Shown here: in pieces, positions 25,726 through 35,095 of the stretch | Layout: the number at the start of each line of letters is the position of its first letter | How positions within the stretch are numbered: position 1 is the stretch's first letter | DNA from: Marinobacter sp. BW6 | GTDB taxonomy: Bacteria > Pseudomonadota > Gammaproteobacteria > Pseudomonadales > Oleiphilaceae | Assembly: GCF_008107725.1 (NCBI RefSeq) | Contig: NZ_VIRN01000064.1 | Span: forward strand, 1,612,001 to 1,676,000 | Direction: 5' to 3' | Length of the DNA: 64,000 bases | Translations under genes and position numbers: made by a program | The notes under the pieces: generated by a model | Told to the model about the DNA's origin: nothing | Databases searched by the model: none | The model's input: only the letters and a program-made list of their open reading frames with translations

Positions 25726-27060
25726 GTGATTGCCCTGTTGTTCCTGGGCTTTTCGGCGGGTTTGCCGTTCCTGTTGGTGTTTTCCACCCTCAACGCCCGT
25801 CTGGCGGATGTGGGGGTGGAAACGGCCACCATCGGGTTCTTCAGCTGGCTTGGCATTACTTATTCCATCAAGGTGTTCTGGGCACCAGTGGTGGACCGCC
25901 TGAAACTGCCGCTGCTCGACCGGCTGCTGGGCAAACGACGAAGCTGGATTATCTTTGCGCAGGCGGGTATCGCCACGGGGCTCTACCTGATGGCTCATGT
26001 GGATGCCACGGCGGCACCTGAAATGATGGCTCTTTGCGGCCTGCTGGTGGCCTTTTCCTCCGCCACCCAGGATGTGGCCATTGATGCCTACCGCATCGAG
26101 ATTGCCGAGGAGCGGCTGCAGGCGGCGCTGGCTGCAACGTATATCTTTGGTTACCGTCTGGCGCTTCTGGTGGCCGGCGCCGGCGCCCTTTACCTAGCGG
26201 AGTTCTGGTCCTGGCAGGTGTCCTATGAGGTGATGGCCGCCCTGGTGGGGGTTGGAGCGCTCACGGTGCTCATCGTGCGTGAGCCCACCGTGAACCACTT
26301 CGCCGCCGCGCAGGACATTGCCCACAAGATCGAGCAGGAGGCGGCCAAGCGCACCCATCTGAATCCCCGCCTGGCGAGACTGGTTGGCTGGTTTTACGCC
26401 GCCGTCGCCGGCCCGTTCCTCGATTTCTTTCGCCGGTACAAGGAGCTGGCTCTGGTTATCCTGCTTATGGTTGCTGTTTACCGGATCTCCGACATCGCCA
26501 TGGGCGTTATGGCCAATCCCTTCTACCTGGATTTCATGGGCTTCAGCAAAACCCAGGTAGCAGACGTGACCAAGATCTTCGGCTTCTTCATGACCATTGC
26601 CGGCTCGCTGGTTGGCGGGGTTATGGTGGTTCGCTACGGCGTTCGCCGGATTCTTCTGCTGGGGGCGATCATGACGGCCGCCACCAATCTTCTGTTCGTC
26701 GTTCTGGCCCAGTACCCACCCAACATCGTTACCCTGGCTGCGGTAGTCAGTGCCGATAACCTCAGCGGCGGCATTGCCAACGTGGCCCTGATCGCCTGGC
26801 TCTCCAGCATGACCAGTGCCTCGTTCACGGCAACGCAGTACGCCCTGTTCAGTTCTCTCATGACCCTGCCAGGCAAGTTTCTGGGGGGGTTCTCCGGCAT
26901 CGTTGTGGCGGGCTTCGGTTATGCGGAATTCTTCCTGGTGGCCGGCATAATGGGCGTGCCTGCCATTTTGTTGGCCATGTTCATGATTCGGCACGGTCGC
27001 CGGCTGGATGCACTGGCACCGCGGAATGAGTCAAAGCCGGATACCGCCTCGGAACCGTAG
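25726..27060 (+). CDS. ampG: AmpG-like MFS permease (muropeptide-type)
   Basis: A 444-aa inner-membrane major-facilitator protein of the AmpG type, which imports anhydro-muropeptides during cell-wall recycling. About 12 hydrophobic segments are seen. The first contains LFLGFSAGLPFLLVFSTLNA, and SATQDVAIDAYRIE is a typical AmpG loop. The GTG at 25726 is the first ordinary start, but it places the initiator inside helix 1 and has no ribosome-binding site. GGAGG at 25651-25655 instead points to ATC at 25663, which would add 21 residues (ILTGTRLTLIRDTLHTYTRW then QV). The stop TAG at 27058-27060 is part of a REP element. AmpG is favoured over other PAT-family transporters, but the substrate is not certain. 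Confidence 0.85.
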   Translation: MIALLFLGFSAGLPFLLVFSTLNARLADVGVETATIGFFSWLGITYSIKVFWAPVVDRLKLPLLDRLLGKRRSWIIFAQAGIATGLYLMAHVDATAAPEMMALCGLLVAFSSATQDVAIDAYRIEIAEERLQAALAATYIFGYRLALLVAGAGALYLAEFWSWQVSYEVMAALVGVGALTVLIVREPTVNHFAAAQDIAHKIEQEAAKRTHLNPRLARLVGWFYAAVAGPFLDFFRRYKELALVILLMVAVYRISDIAMGVMANPFYLDFMGFSKTQVADVTKIFGFFMTIAGSLVGGVMVVRYGVRRILLLGAIMTAATNLLFVVLAQYPPNIVTLAAVVSADNLSGGIANVALIAWLSSMTSASFTATQYALFSSLMTLPGKFLGGFSGIVVAGFGYAEFFLVAGIMGVPAILLAMFMIRHGRRLDALAPRNESKPDTASEP

Positions 27061-27181
27061 GGCGGATTAGCGAAGCGTAATCCGACAAAAGCTGTTGGAT
27101 TACGCCTACGGCTAATCCAACCTACGATTGCGAGGAGTTGAACTCAGGGCCGTAGGTCGGATTAGCAACGCGTAATCCGAC
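27056..27181. repeat. Cluster of three REP units after ampG
   Basis: Units lie at 27056-27086 (plus), 27094-27126 (minus) and 27151-27181 (plus). The second has GTTGGATTA/TAATCCAAC, a paired change relative to GTCGGATTA/TAATCCGAC, which keeps the stem. The second and third face GTAG-inward as a REPIN. The first supplies the ampG stop codon. Confidence 0.85.
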
Positions 27182-27202
27182 AAGAAACGAGACGCCTAAA
27201 TC

Positions 27203-27514
27203 ATGTCCGAACCAACAAAGGACCAAAAAATCTGGCAAGTCGTTGCCGCCATCCCGCTCGGCCAGGTGGCCAGCTATGGCCAGATAGCCGCCATGGCCGG
27301 CCTCGGCCGCCAGGCGCGATACATAGGCCGGGCCCTGGGCAAGCTGCCAGCCGGCCACAGCATTCCCTGGTTCCGGGTTATCCGCAGCAACGGCCAGATC
27401 GCGTTCCCGGAAGGCTCGGATGCCTACGAAACTCAGGTTGGCAGATTGAAGAGTGAGGGCGTGGAGGTCACCAACGGCCGCGTCCCCATGCGCCGCTTTC
27501 AATGGCAACCGTAG
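27203..27514 (+). CDS. Alkyltransferase-like (ATL/MGMT-family) DNA-binding protein
   Basis: A 103-aa protein with the MGMT/Ogt C-terminal DNA-binding fold (IPLGQVASYGQIAAMAG, then ARYIGRALGKLPAG). The active-site PCHRV of methyltransferases is PWFRVI here, so the alkyl-accepting cysteine is absent. ATL proteins with Trp at this position bind O6-alkylguanine and hand the lesion to nucleotide excision repair. The recognition helix and arginine finger region (RYIGRAL) are present. The TAG stop at 27512-27514 falls in a REP element. The short intergenic region upstream is filled with REPs. Confidence 0.9.
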   Translation: MSEPTKDQKIWQVVAAIPLGQVASYGQIAAMAGLGRQARYIGRALGKLPAGHSIPWFRVIRSNGQIAFPEGSDAYETQVGRLKSEGVEVTNGRVPMRRFQWQP

Positions 27515-27583
27515 GTCGGATTAGGCAAAGCAACCATATATCGGATTGATAGTAGGTCGGATTAGGCGAAGCCGTAATCCGAC
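27510..27583 (+). repeat. Partial plus complete REP units after the ATL gene
   Basis: A truncated unit at 27510-27530 (CGTAGGTCGGATTAGGCAAAG, right arm lost) contains the ATL stop codon. A full unit follows at 27552-27583, before the convergent SDR gene. Confidence 0.8.
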
Positions 27584-27609
27584 ACTTGTCGCTCAGCCTT
27601 GCTGCCAGG

Positions 27610-28371
27610 TTACAGCCTCAGAGCTCCATCCACCTCAAGCATCCGCCCGGACATATAGTCGTTCTCAAAGATGAACGCGGCGGCCGATGCAATCTCTTCC
27701 GGCTTGCCCATGCGCTTCAGCGGAATGCCGGCGGTCATTTTTTCCAGGGCTTCCGGCTTCATGGAGGCGGTCATTTCGGTTTCGATAAACCCGGGGGCGA
27801 TACCGGCGCAGCGGATGCCGTAGCGGGCGAGTTCCTTGGCCCAGACCGGAACCAGGGCGGAGACGCCGGCTTTGGCGGCGGAATAGTTACTCTGGCCCAT
27901 GTTGCCGGCACGGGAGATGGAGGCGATGTTGATGATCGCGCCCTGGTCGCCGTTCTTGATCATCTGGGTCGCAGCTTCGCGGCCGCAGAGGAACACACCG
28001 GTGAGGTTGACGTCGATAACCGCCTGCCATTGGGACAGCTCCATGCGGCGCTCAACTTCGCCATCCTTCACTTTGACCATCAGGCCGTCCCGGAGGATAC
28101 CGGCGTTGTTGATCAGGCCATTGAGGTGGCCGAAGTCCTTTACGATGGCTTCAAAGGTTTGTTCTACCTCTTCTTCTTTGGCCACGTTGCAGACGTAGGC
28201 TCTGGCCTCGGAGCCCGCGGCCACGCAGGCGGTGACGGCTTCATCCAGCTTCTCCGGCATCAGGTCGATCAGCGCGACTTTTGCGCCTCTGGCGGCAAGG
28301 TATTCGCCCATGGCACGGCCAAGGCCCTGGCCGCCGCCGGTAATTGCAATCACAGAATCTTGAAGTTTCAT
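27610..28371 (-). CDS. Short-chain dehydrogenase/reductase (FabG-like)
   Basis: A 253-aa SDR using NAD(P)H. Its cofactor motif is TGGGQGLG (about 11-18), with NNAG near residue 88 and the catalytic Ser plus YSAAK Tyr/Lys. PGFIETEMTASM near residue 195 is usual for 3-oxoacyl-ACP reductases. It resembles beta-ketoacyl reductases annotated FabG outside the main fatty-acid operon. Because no acyl carrier or condensing gene is adjacent, the substrate is undecided. It is a single gene in minus orientation. Confidence 0.88.
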   Translation of the reverse strand: MKLQDSVIAITGGGQGLGRAMGEYLAARGAKVALIDLMPEKLDEAVTACVAAGSEARAYVCNVAKEEEVEQTFEAIVKDFGHLNGLINNAGILRDGLMVKVKDGEVERRMELSQWQAVIDVNLTGVFLCGREAATQMIKNGDQGAIINIASISRAGNMGQSNYSAAKAGVSALVPVWAKELARYGIRCAGIAPGFIETEMTASMKPEALEKMTAGIPLKRMGKPEEIASAAAFIFENDYMSGRMLEVDGALRL

Positions 28372-28479
28372 GTTTTGCCCTAACTACTGTATCAGGTGGT
28401 TTTACGGTTGCTGTGCGTCTGTGCGGTTATTTTTGTGCGCGGAGTATATCAAATACGACTATGGTGGGGTTTTATCCTT

Positions 28480-28505
28480 GTCGGGTTAGCGAAGCGTAGC
28501 CCGAC
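28480..28505 (+). repeat. REP variant with compensated stem
   Basis: GTCGGGTTA pairs with TAGCCCGAC. Both arms changed relative to the common GTCGGATTA/TAATCCGAC, so the palindrome is preserved. It lies 16 nt before the fxsA ribosome-binding site. Confidence 0.75.
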
Positions 28506-28529
28506 AAGATCCGAAACAATGGAGGCACT

Positions 28530-29078
28530 TTGTCCGTTTTCCTTTTTCTCTTCATTATCATGCCTATCGCCGAGATGGCGGTATTGATCCAGGTGGGTGG
28601 CATGATTGGTGTGCTTAATACCGTCGGGCTGGTGTTGTTGACTGCCGTTATCGGTGCCTGGCTCCTTCGCCAGCAGGGTCTGGCAACGCTGTTGAGAGCC
28701 AATCAGCGGCTGAACAGTGGTGAATTGCCTGCCAAAGAGGTCGCCGAGGGGCTGATTCTGGCCGTTGGCGGTGCCTTGTTGCTGACGCCGGGCTTTATTA
28801 CCGATACCGTCGGCTTTCTGTGTCTTATTCCCGGAACCCGTCACTGGCTGGCAGCCCAGGCACTCAAGCGCATGGTTGTGGCTGGGCAAAGCCGGAGTCA
28901 GGGCTTTTATTTCCGTGCCGGTGGCGGGTCCAATCCGTTCGGGCAGGATCCGTTTGGTGGCCGGGAAAACCCGTTTGGCCACCAGCGTCCGTTTGACCGT
29001 GACAGTAACGGCGACATCATCGAAGGTGAATACCAGGACGAGACCGAATCCGATCGGGACCGGATCGAAAAAAAGTGA
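28530..29078 (+). CDS. fxsA: FxsA-family inner-membrane protein
   Basis: A 182-aa membrane protein. E. coli FxsA overproduction suppresses F-plasmid exclusion of phage T7, but the normal role is unknown. Three to four helices lie in the first 120 residues (FLFLFIIMPIAEMAVLIQVG, then VGLVLLTAVIGAWLLRQQG), with the family motif at LLTPGFITDTVGFLCLIPGTR. The C-terminus is a hydrophilic F/G/D/R-rich tail. The start is TTG 28530, after GGAGG at 28521-28525. As in many proteobacteria it precedes groESL. Confidence 0.9.
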   Translation: MSVFLFLFIIMPIAEMAVLIQVGGMIGVLNTVGLVLLTAVIGAWLLRQQGLATLLRANQRLNSGELPAKEVAEGLILAVGGALLLTPGFITDTVGFLCLIPGTRHWLAAQALKRMVVAGQSRSQGFYFRAGGGSNPFGQDPFGGRENPFGHQRPFDRDSNGDIIEGEYQDETESDRDRIEKK

Positions 29079-29097
29079 AAATTTTTCTCTCCGGGGT

Positions 29098-29127
29098 GTT
29101 GAAAACACCTACCTGCTACCCCAAATA
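29098..29127 (+). promoter_or_regulatory. Sigma-32-like heat-shock promoter of groESL
   Basis: GTTGAAA (29098-29104), 14 nt and CCCCAAATA (29119-29127) match the RpoH consensus CTTGAAA-N13-15-CCCCATNT closely. It lies about 145 nt before groES. Confidence 0.8.
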
Positions 29128-29192
29128 GAAACCACAAGTTCGCTGCGGGCTGATTTCCACTGAAAACAGTTGGTTATCCAGCCGGGCAATTT

Positions 29193-29218
29193 GTCGGATC
29201 AGGCTTTGCTGATTCGAC
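29193..29218 (+). repeat. Degenerate REP-like hairpin in the groES leader
   Basis: GTCGGATCAG and CTGATTCGAC form a ten-bp stem with one mismatch around GCTTTG. It lies between the heat-shock promoter and groES, so it would be part of the 5' leader RNA. Confidence 0.55.
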
Positions 29219-29271
29219 TTACATCAACAATGTCATTGCCACATTAATCTGACTATTGGAGAAACCGAGCA

Positions 29272-29559
29272 ATGAAAATTCGTCCGCTACACGATCGTGT
29301 TGTCGTGCGCCGTAAGGAAGAAGAAGAGAAAACTGCGGGTGGCATCGTGCTGCCGGGTAACGCTAAAGAGAAGCCCTCCCAGGGCGAGGTGATTGCCGTA
29401 GGTAACGGTCGCATCCTGGAAAACGGCGAAACCCGCTCTCTGGCGGTCAAGGTGGGAGACACCGTGGTCTTCGGTCAGTATGCCGGTAACACCGTCAAGA
29501 TTGACGGCGAAGAGCTCCTCATCATGAGCGAGAGCGACATCTACGGCGTGCTTGAGTGA
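29272..29559 (+). CDS. groES: Co-chaperonin GroES
   Basis: A 95-aa subunit of the heptameric lid of GroEL. It opens [20 protein letters not shown], has the mobile loop [17 protein letters not shown] and continues [14 protein letters not shown] lies upstream of the ATG. It is first in the groES-groEL operon under a sigma-32-like promoter. Confidence 0.98.
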   Translation: MKIRPLHDRVVVRRKEEEEKTAGGIVLPGNAKEKPSQGEVIAVGNGRILENGETRSLAVKVGDTVVFGQYAGNTVKIDGEELLIMSESDIYGVLE

Positions 29560-29619
29560 TCGCTGAGGCGAATCGCACGAACTCTCATTAATCCGATTGA
29601 TTCAACGACTTCGGTTTAA

Positions 29620-31290
<1,671 letters not shown>

Positions 31291-31356
31291 TGCCTGCCTG
31301 AAGCCCCGCCACGCTTCTGGTCAGATTTATTAGAAGCGTGGTCCGCTTGATCACCA

Positions 31357-31400
31357 AAACCCCGCGTTGGTTCACGCTAACGCGGGGTTTTTGTTTTTTT
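31357..31400 (+). terminator. Strong intrinsic terminator of groESL
   Basis: CCCCGCGTT (31360-31368) and AACGCGGGG (31379-31387) form a perfect nine-bp stem extended by A-T pairs. It is followed by TTTTTGTTTTTTT. Confidence 0.93.
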
Positions 31401-31464
31401 GTCATGAACTTGCCCTATGCCTTTGCTAGACTCGGCCTCCGGTCCATTAACTATGCAACGCTGA

Positions 31465-32256
31465 ATGAGTGACGCTGAACCCAAATCCTTTCTTCGCCCC
31501 GGCAAGGTATTTCTGCTTCTGCTGCTGGGCGTTCTGGTTTATCTGCTGTCACTGGTATTTCTTGTACCTGCCGGATGGGTCTGGCAGCAGGCCTCTGCCC
31601 ATGTGCCTTTGCCTCCTCAAGTGCAGGTTCGACAGGTCGCCGGCAAACTCTGGGATGGAGAAGCCGGGGTTGTCGTTGCCGGTTTTCCGCTGCGTGTCGA
31701 GTGGCAACTTGATATGCCCTCTGTTATCGACCTCGAATGGCCAGCCAGAATGTCTGTCGAATCGTCACAATCCTCGCTCAACGGTAATGTTACGATCGGT
31801 TGGCCCGCCAGCGCTCAGCTGGATGCCAATGGCCGGGTCATGGTGGCCGAGTTTGAAGACCTGATCCGGCAGAGCGGCGGTGCAATGATCGAAGGGGAGG
31901 TCATGATTGACCGGCTGAACATGACCTGGGCCGATAACCGGGTTACCCGGGCCGAAGGTCTGGGGCGCTGGGAAGGCGGCCTGGTGACCTGGCCAATGGG
32001 AGATCAGCGGGGGCAGGCAGAGTTTCCTCCCATGCAGGCGACCATGGACACCACCCAGGGTGGTGTTGCTTTGAGCGTGTCCGAGCAAGGAGGGCAGGGA
32101 CCGGCGGCGGATGCGACGGTAACGTGGAACGGAATGATGGAGCTGCGTGTCTACAAGCGCATGGTGGATCTTGCCGGTCAGCCCTGGCCGGATTCTGCCA
32201 ACCCCGGAGATGTGGTGTTCCGGGTACGACAGCCTCTCGTACCGGGGGCGCGATAA
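31465..32256 (+). CDS. gspN: Type II secretion system protein N
   Basis: A 263-aa bitopic inner-membrane protein with one N-terminal helix (about 13-38, VFLLLLLGVLVYLLSLVFLV) and a periplasmic domain of GspN type (VRQVAGKLWDGEAG, then LEWPARMS). GspN is an accessory T2SS subunit present in a subset of systems. The ribosome-binding site is weak. It is followed after one base by gspC, then gspD, so the three form an operon. The rest of the T2SS (gspE-M) is not in the window. Confidence 0.88.
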   Translation: MSDAEPKSFLRPGKVFLLLLLGVLVYLLSLVFLVPAGWVWQQASAHVPLPPQVQVRQVAGKLWDGEAGVVVAGFPLRVEWQLDMPSVIDLEWPARMSVESSQSSLNGNVTIGWPASAQLDANGRVMVAEFEDLIRQSGGAMIEGEVMIDRLNMTWADNRVTRAEGLGRWEGGLVTWPMGDQRGQAEFPPMQATMDTTQGGVALSVSEQGGQGPAADATVTWNGMMELRVYKRMVDLAGQPWPDSANPGDVVFRVRQPLVPGAR

Positions 32257-32257
32257 T

Positions 32258-33109
32258 ATGGCGCTGTTGAGTATTCCGGCCCAGAGCCGGATTTCCCGGA
32301 TACTGGCGAACCTGTTGCTGCTGGTGCTGGTGGTTTATCTGGCTGTTACTCTCGCCCGGATGACCTGGCTGTTGGCCTGGGACGACAGGCCGGTTCCCAG
32401 CGCGCCGTCTGCAAACGGCACCGGAAACATGGCTGGGGGCAGTCGCGTGAATGCCTCCATGGCTGTGTACGATTTTTTCGGCCGTTCGGAGCGACCGGTT
32501 GAGGTGGCGGAAGCCGTTCGCCGCTCGGCTCCGGAGACCCGCCTCAGGCTTCGGCTGGAAGGAGTACTGGTAGCACAGCGCCCGGAGGACTCCGGTGCTA
32601 TAGTTGCTGGAAGTAATGGTGAGACAGCTTATTACCGGGTCGGAGAAATGTTGCCCGGCAATGCAAAGCTGGCGGAAGTGGAACCCGGGCGCATACTGAT
32701 TCGTCGGGGTGGGCGATACGAATCCCTGACTTTCGAGGAACAGTCGTCTGAACTGGTTGCAGAAGTGACCACCGAGCCGGCAGAATCATCACCGGATGAG
32801 TTCCTGGCCAGCGCCCGCGAACAGATTGACAGTCAGGGCATTGCCGCATTGGCACCTTTCGGATTGAGTCCGGTGGATGACAGCGGCATGTCCGGCTATG
32901 TATACGACGGCTCTAATGCCATGCTGAATGCCGTTAACCTGCAGGCCGGTGACGTGATAACCGCCATCAACGGCCAGCGACTCGGTGATATCAGTCAGGA
33001 CAAGGCTCTGCTCGAGAACTGGCGCGGCCAGGCCCAGCTGGAGATAGAAATAGAGCGTGACGGATCCATCCTCACCATCAGTTATGCCATACCCGAACAG
33101 TGGCGCTGA
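32258..33109 (+). CDS. gspC: Type II secretion system protein C
   Basis: A 283-aa inner-membrane protein coupling the inner-membrane platform to the outer-membrane secretin. One transmembrane helix occurs near residues 17-36 (LLLLVLVVYLAVTLARMTWL). The homology region (about 90-170, LRLEGVLVAQRPEDSGAIVA) binds GspD. A C-terminal PDZ domain (about 200-283, with NLQAGDVITAINGQRL) probably recruits substrates. The ATG at 32258 starts one base after the gspN stop; the frame is open further upstream but only within gspN. Confidence 0.93.
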   Translation: MALLSIPAQSRISRILANLLLLVLVVYLAVTLARMTWLLAWDDRPVPSAPSANGTGNMAGGSRVNASMAVYDFFGRSERPVEVAEAVRRSAPETRLRLRLEGVLVAQRPEDSGAIVAGSNGETAYYRVGEMLPGNAKLAEVEPGRILIRRGGRYESLTFEEQSSELVAEVTTEPAESSPDEFLASAREQIDSQGIAALAPFGLSPVDDSGMSGYVYDGSNAMLNAVNLQAGDVITAINGQRLGDISQDKALLENWRGQAQLEIEIERDGSILTISYAIPEQWR

Positions 33110-33141
33110 TCGGGTTCATTGAAACAGGACGAAAACGCCAG

Positions 33142-35091
33142 ATGTATAACCACAAGACCAATCTTTTGCGGGCCATTGTCCTGCTTGTCCTCCTTCCCTT
33201 TATGTCCATGGCGCATGGCCAGGAAGCCGAGACATGGCGACTGAATCTCAAAGACGCCGATATTCGCGCCTTTGTGACCCAGGTGGCCGATATTACCGGC
33301 TACAGTTTTGTGGTGGATCCGAGGGTGAAGGGCAAGGTAACCGTGCTATCGAGCGCACCCATGAACAAGGATGAGATTTACGACCTGTTCCTGGCGGTTC
33401 TGAATGTTCACGGTTTTACCGCCATTCCTGGCGAAGAAGTGATCAAGGTAGTGCAGCAGGTTGACGCCAAGCAGTCGGCAGAATCCCTGGAGCGGTTTCC
33501 AGAAACCCCCTCCGAGCAGCTGATTACCCGGGTTATCCAGATCGACAACGCCAACGCCCTGGAGCTGGTGCCGATTTTGCGCCCACTGGTGGCGAAGTAT
33601 GGTCACCTGGCCGGTGTGGCCGCTGCTAACGCGCTGATCATCAGCGATCATTCCTCAAACATTCGGCGTATCGAGCAGATTGTCCGGGAGCTGGATAGCC
33701 CGTCAAAATACGAAGTGGAAGTCATCCAGCTTCAGGAAGCCTGGGTGGGCGATATGGTTACTCTGCTGCAGGAGCTGGCCCCGGATGAACTGGGTCGAGC
33801 CGGCGGCGACAACGCTGCCAGAAAATACAGCGTAACCGCCGATGAGCGCAGTAACCGGCTCATTCTGCGGGGCGATGAGACCTTCCGGGACAAGATGCGT
33901 GGCCTCATCCGGCAACTGGATCAGCCTTCGGCGACCGGTGGCACCACCAAGGTCCTGAGGCTGAAACACGCTGATGCCAAAAACCTGACTGAGATTCTCA
34001 AGGGTGTCATGGGCGAGCTCGTTAAAGAGGGCACGGGTTCGGGGGGCACAGGCGGTGCCAAACCGCAGAGCAGCTTTGCCGTGTTTGCGGATGAGGGGCT
34101 GAACGCGCTGGTGGTTCGCGGTGAGCCGTCTCTCATGCAGGAAGCCGAACAGATTGTTGCAGCTCTGGATGTACGTCGTGCCCAGGTCATGATTGAGGCA
34201 GCCATTGTAGAGATCAGTGACGAACTGGGCCAGGATCTGGGCGTCCAGGTTGCTGTGGCTGACGAGTCTGGTGAATCCACGCCGGTGATCGGTTCCAACT
34301 TTGGTAATGTGGGCCGCAGCCTCGGCGAGGTGCTGAGCGCAATTCTGACCGGCTCAGCTATTACACCTGCCACCGGCGGCATCACGGTCGGCGCCGGCCA
34401 ACGAAACGAGAATGGTGTGAGTTGGGGGATTCTCCTGCAGGCGCTTTCTACCTCGGCGGCTGCAAACCTTCTCTCCACGCCCAGCATCATTACCCTGGAT
34501 AACCAGGAGTCGGAAATTATCGTGGGCCAGAACGTGCCGTTCCGCACCGGCCAGTCCACGGTCACCGGCGATGGCACGACCAACCCGTTTACCACCATCG
34601 AGCGTCGTGATATCGGTCTGACCCTGAAGGTTACCCCGACCATCAGCGCCGATGGCCTGGTGCGCCTGGTTGTGGAGCAGACCACGGAGAGCGTGGCAGA
34701 CAGTATCGAGAATGCCTCGGATATCGTCACCAACAAGCGTGAAATCAAGACCACGGTGCTTGCAGATGATGGTGAGACCATCGTCCTGGGCGGTTTGACC
34801 CGGGATGATTATCAGGTCAACAAGAGCAAAGTGCCTCTGTTGGGTGACATTCCGTTTATCGGACGCCTGTTCTCCTCGGAGTCGGAGCGTCGGGTAAAGC
34901 GTAACCTTCTGGTGTTCCTGCGCCCGAAAATCATGTTGGGCAAGGAGGAGGCCGTTGCAGCCACCTCCGACAAGTTCAATCAGCTATGGGATGTGAATCT
35001 GAACATCCGTGAAAAGCTGGGTATCCCGACGGAAGAGCAGCGTCCGACCGTGGATGCGCTGTTTGAAGACGGGAGTGCCCGGGTCCAGTAA
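33142..35091 (+). CDS. gspD: Type II secretion system secretin
   Basis: A 649-aa subunit of the outer-membrane secretin channel. The signal peptide covers about residues 1-26 (LLRAIVLLVLLPFMSMAHGQ). N0 follows (WRLNLKDADIRAFVTQVADI), then N1-N3 ring domains with repeated EVIQLQEAWVGDMV-type motifs. The secretin core contains VPFRTG and ends VPLLGDIPFIGRLF. A short S-domain-like tail follows. Start ATG 33142 gives the best signal peptide; a GTG at 33100 overlapping gspC is in frame. The next gene is convergent with only 4 nt between, so the operon ends here with no gspE/F following. Confidence 0.94.
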   Translation: MYNHKTNLLRAIVLLVLLPFMSMAHGQEAETWRLNLKDADIRAFVTQVADITGYSFVVDPRVKGKVTVLSSAPMNKDEIYDLFLAVLNVHGFTAIPGEEVIKVVQQVDAKQSAESLERFPETPSEQLITRVIQIDNANALELVPILRPLVAKYGHLAGVAAANALIISDHSSNIRRIEQIVRELDSPSKYEVEVIQLQEAWVGDMVTLLQELAPDELGRAGGDNAARKYSVTADERSNRLILRGDETFRDKMRGLIRQLDQPSATGGTTKVLRLKHADAKNLTEILKGVMGELVKEGTGSGGTGGAKPQSSFAVFADEGLNALVVRGEPSLMQEAEQIVAALDVRRAQVMIEAAIVEISDELGQDLGVQVAVADESGESTPVIGSNFGNVGRSLGEVLSAILTGSAITPATGGITVGAGQRNENGVSWGILLQALSTSAAANLLSTPSIITLDNQESEIIVGQNVPFRTGQSTVTGDGTTNPFTTIERRDIGLTLKVTPTISADGLVRLVVEQTTESVADSIENASDIVTNKREIKTTVLADDGETIVLGGLTRDDYQVNKSKVPLLGDIPFIGRLFSSESERRVKRNLLVFLRPKIMLGKEEAVAATSDKFNQLWDVNLNIREKLGIPTEEQRPTVDALFEDGSARVQ

Positions 35092-35095
35092 GTCC

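Noticed and set aside
27056..27583. Insertion sequence remnant
   Set aside because: No transposase fragment, terminal inverted repeats or target duplication; only REP palindromes are seen.
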